From contig CAZVLE010000156.1 of the NCBI GenBank assembly GCA_964627855.1, positions 1 through 14,818 on the forward strand: a stretch of 14,818 nucleotides of DNA. The letters are read 5' to 3'. Below, one piece after another: positions 6,808 through 14,468 of the stretch. Below the pieces are notes generated by a model that did no database searches, had not been told where the DNA came from, and worked only from the letters and a program-made list of their open reading frames with translations. How positions within the stretch are numbered: the first letter of the stretch is position 1; each line of letters opens with the position of its first letter. The position numbers and the translations under genes are program-made. The DNA comes from CAZVLE01 sp964627855 (lineage in GTDB: Bacteria > Bacillota > Dethiobacteria > DTU022).

Positions 6808-8169
6808 ATGAGTTATATAAGTGAAGTTATTGCCCGCACTGAAGAGAAAAACCCGGCCCAACCGGAGTTTATCCAGGCAGTTGAAGAAGTTCTTTCTTCA
6901 TTGGAACCAACAGTAGAAAAACACCCCGAGTTTGTTGCTGCTGCTATTTACGATCGCCTGGTCGAGCCTGATCGACAGATAATTTTTAGGGTGCCCTGGG
7001 TAGATGATTCTGGACAGGTCCGGGTTAACCGGGGGTTCAGAATACAGTTTAATAATGCCATTGGCCCCTATAAGGGCGGGCTAAGATTTCACCCCTCGGT
7101 CAATCTTGGCATCATCAAGTTTCTTGGTTTCGAGCAGATCTTTAAAAACTCGCTGACCACATTGCCGATGGGCGGAGGCAAGGGTGGGAGTGATTTTGAT
7201 CCAAAAGGAAAAAGCAACGATGAAGTGATGCGGTTCTGCCAATCCTTTACCCGCGAGCTGTTCAGGCACATCGGCCCCGATCGGGATGTACCGGCAGGAG
7301 ATATCGGTGTCGGGGGTAGGGAGATCGGTTTTATTTACGGTTATTATAAAAAGATTCAAAACGAGCATACCGGCGTATTGACCGGTAAAGGCTTAGAATA
7401 CGGCGGCAGCCTAATCAGGCCCGAGGCTACCGGCTACGGTGCGGTTTATTTTGCTGCCGAAATGTTAGCTACAAAAAACGATACCCTGGAAGGGAAAGTT
7501 GTAGCAGTTTCCGGCTCGGGCAATGTGGCCCAGTTTGCCGCAGAAAAGGTCCTTGAACTCGGTGGAAAAGTAATCTCCTTCAGTGACAGCTCCGGCACGA
7601 TTATCGACCCTGCAGGGGTTGACCGTCAGAAACTTGACTTCATTATGGATTTAAAGAATAATCGCCGTGGTCGAATTAGCGAATATAGCGAGCAGTATCC
7701 CCAGGCCAGCTATTTTGATGAAAAAGGCGTTTGGGATGTTATCGGAGACCAGTCGATTCAAGTTGATATTGCTATCCCCAGTGCTACCCAAAATGAAATC
7801 GATCAGGAGCAGGCCGAAGCCCTGGTTAGAAACGGGTGTAGCTGTGTTTCTGAAGGAGCCAATATGCCTTCAACCCCTAAAGCAATAGATGTTTTCCTCG
7901 ACCATAGCCTGCTATTTGGTCCCGGAAAAGCTGCAAATGCCGGGGGGGTATCTGTTTCCGGGCTTGAAATGAGTCAGAACAGTATGAAACTGCTGTGGGA
8001 AAAAGAGGAGGTAGACAACCGGCTGCGGATCATCATGAAGAACATTCATGAATTCTGCCGCGATGCTGCCGAAGCATATGGCTTTGAGCGGTGCAATTAC
8101 ATTTGCGGTGCCAACATTGCCGGTTTTCTTAAAGTTGCTAAAGCAATGCTTGCTTATGGTGTAGTTTAA
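6808..8169 (+). CDS. gdhA: NADP-type glutamate dehydrogenase
   Basis: The enzyme reductively aminates 2-oxoglutarate to glutamate in the cytosol, linking ammonia assimilation to the carbon pool. At 453 residues it matches the hexameric small-subunit class (about 445-450). The substrate domain has YKGGLRFHPSVN and LPMGGGKGGSDFDPKG, with catalytic K125 in the GGGKGG loop and the PAGDIGVGGREIG segment. The nucleotide domain has SGSGNVAQFAAEKVLELGG followed by SFSDSSGT. The Ser after the strand, rather than an acidic residue, fits NADP(H) preference as in enterobacterial GdhA. The C-terminus is complete. The ATG at 6808 is set by AAGGGGAG with a 6-nt spacer. It is divergent from the ATP-grasp gene and convergent with the two-component operon, whose stop lies 12 bp from its own stop, with no visible terminator hairpin between. 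No deviations from the family were seen. Confidence 0.97.
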   Translation: MSYISEVIARTEEKNPAQPEFIQAVEEVLSSLEPTVEKHPEFVAAAIYDRLVEPDRQIIFRVPWVDDSGQVRVNRGFRIQFNNAIGPYKGGLRFHPSVNLGIIKFLGFEQIFKNSLTTLPMGGGKGGSDFDPKGKSNDEVMRFCQSFTRELFRHIGPDRDVPAGDIGVGGREIGFIYGYYKKIQNEHTGVLTGKGLEYGGSLIRPEATGYGAVYFAAEMLATKNDTLEGKVVAVSGSGNVAQFAAEKVLELGGKVISFSDSSGTIIDPAGVDRQKLDFIMDLKNNRRGRISEYSEQYPQASYFDEKGVWDVIGDQSIQVDIAIPSATQNEIDQEQAEALVRNGCSCVSEGANMPSTPKAIDVFLDHSLLFGPGKAANAGGVSVSGLEMSQNSMKLLWEKEEVDNRLRIIMKNIHEFCRDAAEAYGFERCNYICGANIAGFLKVAKAMLAYGVV

Positions 8170-8181
8170 ACTAAGCTTCTT

Positions 8182-9558
8182 TTAATCGTTCTGCCGCTCA
8201 AGTTTGTCGCGCAAGGTTTTTCTGTCAATGCCGAGAACTTGGGCGGCTTTAGTTTTATTGCCGCCACAGTTCTGCAAAACATTCCTGATATGTTCTACTT
8301 CGACTTGCTGTAAAGAAAGTCTTGCTTTACTATCTGCGCCCATGCTATTTTTCAGGCAGCGGGGCAAATCGAAAACAGCCACTGTTTCGCCTTCAATCTT
8401 TTCCGCCAGGTTGTTCATCAAGCTGATCAGTTCCGTTAAGTTGCCGGGCCATTCATAAAGCTCCAGTGATCTTAATCCTTCTTCGCTAAAAATTGGCGCT
8501 GTACTGCGCCCTAGTTCGCGGTATGCCCTGGCCAATAGTTCCCGGCATAAAGGCAAAATATCGCTCTTTCTTGCTCTTAAAGGAGGCAAAGAGATATTAA
8601 TAACATTAAGCCGGAAAAACAGATCTTCCCGGAAGAAACCTTTGCCGGCGAGGGTAATTAAATCTTTGGTCGTGGCGGCAATGATCCGGCAGTTGATCGA
8701 TCGCGGCTTAGTGTCGCCTACTGCGGTTATCTCGTTTTTGGTCAGGGCATCAAGTAACTTTACCTGCACTGCCAGTGAGGTTTTACTAATTTCATCGAGG
8801 TAGACCGTTCCTCTGCCGGCTAGTTCTAAAAACCCGGGCTGGATCGCTTTTTCGGGGAAAGATATTATTTTGCCATGGTCTTCTGCTTCTGATTCAGGTT
8901 TCACATACCCAAATATTTCATTTTCTAAAATACTTTCGGGAATATCTTTGCAGTTAATATAAACAAACGGATAGATACTTCTGCTGCTCTCATAGTGAAT
9001 AATCCTTGCTGCAAGCTCTTTTCCCGTACCGGGTTCGCCGGCAAGTAGCATCGGCAGATCGCTTCCGGAAGCCCTGATGATCAGCTCAGATACTTTTTTC
9101 ATCTCCTCCGATTCCGCGATCAAACCAAATTTTTTAGATATATCTTTGGCTGGTGTTCCCTTTTTATCAGCCCTGATTGACAGCTTTTCAAGTGCTCTTT
9201 CAATTGCCTGTTCCAATTCATCATCGGTAAAAGGTTTAGCCAGGTATTCTTCGGCGCCGGCTTTAATTGCTTCTACGGCGCCTTCAACGGAAGCATAACC
9301 GGTGATCATCATCACTTCGGTATACGGATAATGTTCGCGAATATGCTTGATCAGGTCGAGACCGCCGATAAAAGGCATATGATAATCTGTGATCACCAGA
9401 TCAACCTGATTTGTTTTCAGTCGATCTATTGCTTCGGCTGCGCTTTCACAGGAAAAAACTGTAAAACCCATGTGCTCGATACTGCGGTGCAGCACCTCCA
9501 GGGTATCAGGTGCGTCGTCAACAACCATAATTACTTCATTTCTCTTTTGTTTTCTCAT
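8182..9558 (-). CDS. NtrC-family response regulator lacking GAFTGA
   Basis: The 458-residue product contains receiver, AAA+ and Fis-type HTH domains. The receiver (8-120) has D14/D15, phospho-acceptor D58 in LVITDYHMP, T86 and K108. The AAA+ domain has Walker A GEPGTGKE (174-181), Walker B GTVYLDEI (250-257) and an arginine-finger segment FREDLFFRLN (309-318). The stretch after FGYVK, where other members have the sigma-54-contacting GAFTGA loop, is a charged sequence (PESEAEDHG). The sensor-II motif reads WPGNLTEL, with Thr375 instead of the usual Arg. The Fis HTH ends the protein (GGNKTKAAQVLGIDRKTL). The open frame extends to 9735 inside the kinase gene, but the ATG at 9558, after GGGAGTG and an A tract, is the sensible start because the extra 59 residues are the kinase's coding DNA in another frame. 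It is translationally coupled to the upstream kinase (23-bp overlap). It is probably a phosphorylation-controlled DNA-binding regulator not using sigma-54; targets are unknown. Confidence 0.9.
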   Translation of the reverse strand: MRKQKRNEVIMVVDDAPDTLEVLHRSIEHMGFTVFSCESAAEAIDRLKTNQVDLVITDYHMPFIGGLDLIKHIREHYPYTEVMMITGYASVEGAVEAIKAGAEEYLAKPFTDDELEQAIERALEKLSIRADKKGTPAKDISKKFGLIAESEEMKKVSELIIRASGSDLPMLLAGEPGTGKELAARIIHYESSRSIYPFVYINCKDIPESILENEIFGYVKPESEAEDHGKIISFPEKAIQPGFLELAGRGTVYLDEISKTSLAVQVKLLDALTKNEITAVGDTKPRSINCRIIAATTKDLITLAGKGFFREDLFFRLNVINISLPPLRARKSDILPLCRELLARAYRELGRSTAPIFSEEGLRSLELYEWPGNLTELISLMNNLAEKIEGETVAVFDLPRCLKNSMGADSKARLSLQQVEVEHIRNVLQNCGGNKTKAAQVLGIDRKTLRDKLERQND

Positions 9559-11233
9559 TTTTTTTTTCACTCCCGATTGGAAAACTGACTGTAAAGGCGG
9601 TGCCTGCCCCGGGTTTGCTGTCAACCGTGATCGCCCCCCGGTGAGACTGAACGATGCCCAGGGCCACAGGTAAGCCGAGTCCGGCACCTTCATTAGGCCC
9701 TTTCGTTGTATAAAACGGAATGAAAATGCTTTCAAGGGCTTCGGCTTCGATGCCGGTTCCCGTATCCTTGATGATGATTAGAATATCGTCAATGGTGCGG
9801 GTAGTCTTGATCGTCAATTCGCCTCCGCCTGGCATTGCCTGGATTGCATTGACAACCAGGTTCACTAAAACCTGGTTTAGCTGGGCCGGATCTATTTCAA
9901 TCAGTGGCAGGTTAGCAGTGTAGTCTTTGATTAGCTTAATGTTGCTTTTACTCATTCTGTTTTCAAGCAGGTAAAGACCATCATCAATTTTTTCATTAAT
10001 ATCAATCATCACTTTTTCAGGAGGAGTCTGCCTGCTGAAGAGCATCAGTTTGCGGATGATTTCGCGTCCGTGCAGCGATGCCCTGATGATTTTATCGATA
10101 TCTTTTTCAACCTGCTCGTCTATCTGGCTATACTTTTTAACCAACTGGGCAAACCCGAGTATTCCGCCCAGCGGTTCATTAAGTTCATGGGCAATACCGG
10201 CTGTTAACTGCCCGACCGTAACCAGCCGGTCGGCATGCAGTAGCTGCTGTTGCAGACGCTCTTTTTCAGTTTCGTGCTGCTTCCGGGCTGCAACGTGTCC
10301 CAGTTCTCCGGCTATCGCTTTCAGCATTGGCTGCTCTTCCTTCAAAAAAGGATCTTTGTAGATACTGCCCGACTCACGCATATAGCCGACTTCGACATAG
10401 CCCCTGATCTCATCGCCGGCCAGAATATCCTCTTTTAAGGTGTAGAAAGGCTTTTTATAATTACTGCTTTTGAAAGTATGGTTGGCATAGACAATTTTGC
10501 AGCAGGTAAAATCCGGATGGAGAAACCCCGGCGGTATAATTTCAACACTTCCCAACATAATATCCTCGAGCGATTTACCTGGCTCAGAACCGATGCGGTT
10601 GATCTGGTAGATAGTTTTCAGCTCCTTGATCCTTTCCGCCAGCAAAAATTTGGCCTGGCGGTGTGATCTGGAAAAGCCGATAATATCGAAGATGTACTGG
10701 TATAGCTCGGTTTCCGTCACATCAAATTCAACAATTTTTTGCCAGCCAAGGGTGATGGTGCCAACACGCTCTTTTTGATTCCTAACCGGTAAAATCAATA
10801 AAGAATGGTAGAGAGTTGACTCATCTGTCAGATTGTCAAAGGTGATCATCAAACCGCCACTCCCGGTTACACAATCATTCTTTTCTGCGAAACCGGAAAA
10901 AACAAGCTTCTCCAGGCTGTCCAAAGCGCATTTACCGCTACTAAGATTGGAAAAGCATTTCACGGAAGCATCCTTAGTGTCGGGATCGGGGAAATCGTCA
11001 AGCTGAGACATTTCCCAACCCTGATGTCGGGAAAAGCGGAACCTAAAATAGCTGTGAGCGCCCCTGGCAATTATTGAGATATACTCGGCCCCGGAGAAAT
11101 CGATCAACAACTTTGAAACATCTTCGTAATAATCGCTGATCACCCGCCCTTGTTCAGCAAGGCTAATCAGCGTTAAAGAAAGATCGTGAAACTGTTGCAG
11201 CCTCTCCGGCAGTGGGCCGATATTAACGTTCAC
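9536..11233 (-). CDS. Soluble GAF-type sensor histidine kinase
   Basis: The 565-residue protein has no TM helices and is therefore cytosolic. Residues ~1-190 form a GAF-like sensor region containing several Cys (C93, C102, C121). Residues ~200-318 form a second GAF-like module opening with AERIKELKTIYQINRIG. A short coiled coil (319-335) leads to the HisKA domain with the H box AGIAHELNEPLGG, H349 being the phospho-acceptor. HATPase_c follows: N box NLVVNAIQAM (N462), G1 DTGTGI (490-495), F box FIPFYTTKG and G2 GAGLGLP (516-522). All catalytic motifs are intact. The start is GTG at 11233, chosen because GAGGTG lies 7 nt upstream. It is the first gene of a two-gene operon and overlaps the regulator start by 23 bp, so the two are almost certainly partners. 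The signal is unknown; the Cys-containing sensor could respond to redox or a small molecule, which is speculation. Confidence 0.93.
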   Translation of the reverse strand: MNVNIGPLPERLQQFHDLSLTLISLAEQGRVISDYYEDVSKLLIDFSGAEYISIIARGAHSYFRFRFSRHQGWEMSQLDDFPDPDTKDASVKCFSNLSSGKCALDSLEKLVFSGFAEKNDCVTGSGGLMITFDNLTDESTLYHSLLILPVRNQKERVGTITLGWQKIVEFDVTETELYQYIFDIIGFSRSHRQAKFLLAERIKELKTIYQINRIGSEPGKSLEDIMLGSVEIIPPGFLHPDFTCCKIVYANHTFKSSNYKKPFYTLKEDILAGDEIRGYVEVGYMRESGSIYKDPFLKEEQPMLKAIAGELGHVAARKQHETEKERLQQQLLHADRLVTVGQLTAGIAHELNEPLGGILGFAQLVKKYSQIDEQVEKDIDKIIRASLHGREIIRKLMLFSRQTPPEKVMIDINEKIDDGLYLLENRMSKSNIKLIKDYTANLPLIEIDPAQLNQVLVNLVVNAIQAMPGGGELTIKTTRTIDDILIIIKDTGTGIEAEALESIFIPFYTTKGPNEGAGLGLPVALGIVQSHRGAITVDSKPGAGTAFTVSFPIGSEKKNEKTKEK

Positions 11234-11342
11234 CTGTTAGCACCTCGGTTCAGATCCTAATCGCGCGCGTTTAAGATACAACACCAGCGAAAATAACTTC
11301 AGCATCAATGACCATCTTTCCTGCTTTAATGAGATTTAATAA

Positions 11343-11609
11343 TTGTCGCGTTCACTTAATAATAGAGGTCTCAGAAAGTCAGTTGAAAAAGATTTAAACA
11401 GAATTGACATACATGAATTGAAGAAAATTATTGCTCGCAGCAATGCACTTGCTGACAATCCAAGAACGCCGGGATGCGAAAAATTAACCGGGTCGGAGAG
11501 TTACCGCATCCGGCAGGGACGCTACCGTATTCTTTATTCTATCCAGGATTATGAACTGACCATATGGGTAGTAAAAGTTGCTCACCGTAAAGATTTCTAC
11601 AAAACATAG
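11343..11609 (+). CDS. Orphan RelE/ParE-family toxin, N-terminus possibly frameshifted
   Basis: The 88-residue frame from a TTG at 11343 matches the RelE/ParE toxin fold from about residue 13: KSVEKDLNRID, then ALADNPRTPGCEKLTG, SYRIRQGRYRILYSI and a C-terminal WVVKVAHRKDFY. These correspond to the helical hairpin, the R-x-G-x-Y-R-I-L-Y strand pair and the H-R-K/R-x-x-Y end of mRNA interferases. The usual first beta strand is missing in this frame. The neighbouring frame upstream (from the ATG at 11308 or 11329) reads RVHLIIEV just before the junction, as expected of that strand, so a single-base indel near 11370-11376 may have broken the gene. No Shine-Dalgarno is visible and no antitoxin gene is adjacent on either side. 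It is either a decayed toxin or a non-standard start; activity is doubtful. Confidence 0.6.
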   Translation: MSRSLNNRGLRKSVEKDLNRIDIHELKKIIARSNALADNPRTPGCEKLTGSESYRIRQGRYRILYSIQDYELTIWVVKVAHRKDFYKT

Positions 11610-11628
11610 CCCCTCTACATGACAAATG

Positions 11629-11683
11629 GATGTTTCTCCCTGACTCTTTCCTGGACAATAAAAAAAGGACAGGAAGAAACATC
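11629..11683. repeat. 55-bp imperfect palindrome
   Basis: GATGTTTCT (11629-11637) pairs perfectly with AGAAACATC (11675-11683). After one mismatch, CCTG (11639-11642) pairs with CAGG (11670-11673), giving a 13-of-14 stem around an A-rich loop. No T run follows on either strand, so it is not a standard intrinsic terminator. It starts 19 bp after the toxin stop. Confidence 0.5.
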
Positions 11684-12233
11684 TCCTTGCCTTAAAACCT
11701 TACAATTTGTATATACGATTACCAGAATGCACAATGTTTGCTGTTTTCGTCCGTCAGGCGGTAGAAATAATAAAATTTCGCTGTGTGTCTGAGAAACCCG
11801 GCAGGAAAGGCCGAAAGGGGCATCGAGGCCCCGTCCATGCATGAGCTTCACCGTTACGCAGACCCGGCTGTTCCGCCGCTGGAAGCTTGATTTTGAGATA
11901 ATCAGGCAGGAGATTGGCATAATAATTAGCACAACCTGAAGGTCTTTTTCCATAACTATTCTGGTGACATAGATTCTCTGAGATTTCTCTCTTTTGTTTC
12001 ATTTTTACCTTTTTTATGGCGCTGTGAAGGTAGAACTTATGGCGATTACCTTTTTTGGCTTGTCAAACAGTTTGGATTGCCCTATATTGATTAAGCAATG
12101 ATAAACTATCATAATTAATCATAATATCCTATTTGATGTAACATGGAGACAGTTAAAAACGGAAGTCCCGCGAAACATTTCGGTAGACCTTGCGCCGGTG
12201 GACTAAGCAGTAATGATATGCAGAACCCAAAAG

Positions 12234-12264
12234 ATGTAATAATTACAGTGGCCGATTATTACAT
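12234..12264. repeat. Perfect 10-bp inverted repeat, possible operator
   Basis: ATGTAATAAT (12234-12243) and ATTATTACAT (12255-12264) are perfect inverted copies separated by 11 bp, so the two half-site centres lie 21 bp (two helical turns) apart. It lies about 90 bp upstream of the recQ start. This geometry suits a DNA-binding dimer as well as an A+T-rich hairpin; no T tract follows. Confidence 0.4.
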
Positions 12265-12300
12265 TTGCTTCTCTTAGGTACAAGGCTAATTTTGCACCCG

Positions 12301-12322
12301 GCCAGATGTTTTTTTATCTGGC
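12301..12322. repeat. Hairpin in the recQ leader
   Basis: GCCAGAT (12301-12307) and ATCTGGC (12316-12322) form a perfect 7-bp stem with an 8-base loop of one G and seven or more T. It ends 20 bp before the recQ Shine-Dalgarno. The T run is in the loop, not after the stem, so it is not a classical terminator; it could affect leader RNA stability. Confidence 0.4.
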
Positions 12323-12351
12323 GCCGTTAAAGATACGAGATAGGGGGTTTG

Positions 12352-14277
12352 ATGATTAACATGATTGAACAAGAACTGCAAAGATATTTTGGACTTCATA
12401 CATTTATGAAAGGTCAGCGGGAAGTCATCGCGAAAATAGTTGCTTGTGGTTCCGCTGCGGCAATTTTCCCCACCGGTGGCGGGAAGTCTCTTTGCTATCA
12501 ACTTCCAGCTATGCTTTTGCCGCATATGACCCTCGTTGTTTCTCCTCTGCTGGCGTTGATGAAAGACCAGATAGACTTTCTCAAGAAGCAGGGTATCCCG
12601 GCAGCTCGCCTGGATTCAACCCTTAACCCGGATGAGTATCACCAAATTATCCAGCAAGCCAGGAACGGGGAGCTGAATATTTTGATGATCTCTGTAGAGC
12701 GCTTTAAAAATGAGCGTTTCCGGACCCACCTGAAGCAGATGAATATTTCCCTTTTGGTTGTGGATGAGGCACACTGTATCTCGGAATGGGGCCATAATTT
12801 TCGTCCCGACTATCTAAAGCTCCCAGCCTATCGAAAAGAATTTGCTATTCCCCAGGTGTTGCTGTTGACAGCTACGGCAACTCCACAGGTCATAGAAGAT
12901 ATGTGCGAGAAATTTGAAATCCCTGTAGAAAATGTGATGGTAACAGGTTTTTATCGAAGTAACCTTCACTTACATGTTACTCCTGTGCCGGGGTCAGATA
13001 AAAAAATGCATTTGCTGAAACGTATAAAAGAGTCTGCTAAAGAACCTACTATCGTTTATGTGACTTTGCAGAAGACGGCGGAAGATGTTGCCGGTTTCTT
13101 GCACAGCAGCGGCATTAAAGCCTTTCCCTATCATGCGGGGATGGCCGGTGATGAGCGAGAGACCATCCAAAAAAGGTTTTTGGGTGGAGAGATAGACTGT
13201 GTGGTTGCAACCATTGCCTTCGGGATGGGGATAGACAAAAAAGATATTTCCCGGGTAATTCATTTTGATCTGCCGAAGTCCATCGAAAACTATAGCCAGG
13301 AAATCGGGCGTTCCGGCAGGGACGGAAGAATCTCCTTTTGTGAAGTGCTGGCCAACCGGGATAATATCAGTGTGCTCGAGAATTTCGTTTATGGGGACAC
13401 GCCGGAGAAAGAAGCCATTGACAAGCTTGTCCGGAAAATCCTTGACCACGATGAACCGGTCTGGGAGATTAAGGAGTTGGCCCTCTCTTACGAGCTGGAT
13501 ATCAGGCTGCTTCCGCTAAAAACCCTGCTTGTGTATTTGGAGATGGAAGGTATTATTCATCACAGAGATGTTCGATTTGACGAATATATGTTTAAATACA
13601 AGGTAGGCTCCGGCGATATTATCGGAAAATTTGCTGGAGAGAGAAAGGTCTTTGTTCAAAAGGTTATCGATCATTGCACGACCAAAAAGGTATGGACTTA
13701 TGTTGATATCCAGGCCATTGCCCAGGATTACTCGAGGGCGAAACGAGAACGGGTGATTGCTGCCCTGGAATATTTTTCAGAACAAGGATGGATTGAACTT
13801 CAGTCAAAACACGCCATTGAAGGCTACGATATTTTAAAAAGAGATTTTGATGCTGATCAGATCGTGGAAAAAATGTGCAACCTTTTTCAAGCCAAAGAGA
13901 AACAGGAGATACGAAGAATTCACAACCTGGTTGAGTTCTTTGAGAGTTCTTACTGCATCAGCTTAAGGCTTGCCCGTTACTTTGGCGAAGAGATTGCCAA
14001 AGACCGCTGTGGACACTGCTCCTTTTGTAAAACAGGACCGGCTGTTATGGCTCGGTCAATCGATTTGCCGCCGCTGTCCACCTATAATTTTTCACAACTG
14101 ACAGGCGACTTTCTTGCAATGGTCGGAGAGCAGGTTTCAGAGTTAATGGTTACCAAGTATCTGTGTGGCATCTCTTCTCCCGCCCTGATCAATCGTAAAG
14201 CGAGTACACTTTCTAACTATGGCTGCCTCGGAAAATACCCGTTTTTACAGGTAAAGCAGTGGGTTTGTGGTTCATGA
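12352..14277 (+). CDS. recQ: RecQ-family ATP-dependent DNA helicase
   Basis: A 3'-5' superfamily-2 helicase for DNA repair and recombination, cytosolic. The helicase core (about 1-345) has Walker A PTGGGKSLCYQLP (K45), SPLLALMKDQ, DEAH (138-141) within DEAHCISEWGHNFRPDY, LLTATATP, FYRSNL, the YHAGM motif, AFGMGIDKKDI and QEIGRSGRDG with the arginine fingers. The four zinc-ligand cysteines C535, C553, C556 and C559 (CISLRLARYFGE ... CGHCSFC) sit about 190 residues after the core, with a winged-helix-like segment between, instead of directly after the core as in E. coli RecQ. A helical tail ending in YPFLQVKQWV replaces a typical HRDC domain. The ATG at 12352 is favoured by AGGGGG 4 nt upstream; a TTG at 12349 and an ATG at 12361 are alternatives. 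It stands alone on its strand and looks intact at 641 residues. Confidence 0.93.
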   Translation: MINMIEQELQRYFGLHTFMKGQREVIAKIVACGSAAAIFPTGGGKSLCYQLPAMLLPHMTLVVSPLLALMKDQIDFLKKQGIPAARLDSTLNPDEYHQIIQQARNGELNILMISVERFKNERFRTHLKQMNISLLVVDEAHCISEWGHNFRPDYLKLPAYRKEFAIPQVLLLTATATPQVIEDMCEKFEIPVENVMVTGFYRSNLHLHVTPVPGSDKKMHLLKRIKESAKEPTIVYVTLQKTAEDVAGFLHSSGIKAFPYHAGMAGDERETIQKRFLGGEIDCVVATIAFGMGIDKKDISRVIHFDLPKSIENYSQEIGRSGRDGRISFCEVLANRDNISVLENFVYGDTPEKEAIDKLVRKILDHDEPVWEIKELALSYELDIRLLPLKTLLVYLEMEGIIHHRDVRFDEYMFKYKVGSGDIIGKFAGERKVFVQKVIDHCTTKKVWTYVDIQAIAQDYSRAKRERVIAALEYFSEQGWIELQSKHAIEGYDILKRDFDADQIVEKMCNLFQAKEKQEIRRIHNLVEFFESSYCISLRLARYFGEEIAKDRCGHCSFCKTGPAVMARSIDLPPLSTYNFSQLTGDFLAMVGEQVSELMVTKYLCGISSPALINRKASTLSNYGCLGKYPFLQVKQWVCGS

Positions 14278-14468
14278 AAAACTAGCGTATGGCTTAAGAG
14301 CAACAGACAGCAGGGGACCTTTACCGGTCTTTTATCAGATTCACCTGCTAATTTACCCAGATAAAGACCTCGACCACGCCCTGTCAAACCTGTTGTTTAA
14401 GATAACTGCGTTTTTCCTAAAAGAGCATTTCAAGAGCTTTCCCCATAGCAGCCCGGTATATTAATAAA

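Larger units (their letters stand above)
11610..12348. other. About 740 bp without a convincing gene
   Basis: Open frames here (for example 11615-11953 and 11754-12002 on the minus strand) overlap each other, show no recognisable domain and lack good ribosome binding sites. Composition is uneven: a G+C-rich patch about 11790-11890 containing a GGGGC/GCCCC hairpin (11817-11832) is flanked by A+T-rich DNA, which may indicate decayed mobile or foreign DNA. The region carries the inverted repeats at 11629-11683, 12234-12264 and 12301-12322, and a possibly structured segment at 12164-12204. I cannot assign it to a known RNA family. Confidence 0.5.

Noticed and set aside
9559..9735. Upstream extension of the response regulator by 59 residues
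   Set aside because: This stretch is the kinase's ATPase-domain coding DNA read in another frame; the receiver domain starts right after the ATG at 9558, which has a GGGAGTG ribosome binding site.
11615..12002. Two overlapping minus-strand frames (112 and 82 codons)
   Set aside because: They overlap in different frames, have no recognisable motif and no convincing ribosome binding site; the first runs through the palindrome at 11629-11683.
14326..14369. GGTCTTTTATC / GATAAAGACC inverted repeat as a recQ terminator
   Set aside because: The stem has a bulge, a 23-base loop and no T tract afterwards; it is not convincing as a terminator.
14267..14464. 65-codon plus-strand frame after recQ
   Set aside because: GTG start inside the recQ end, no good Shine-Dalgarno and no family resemblance; treated as noncoding.
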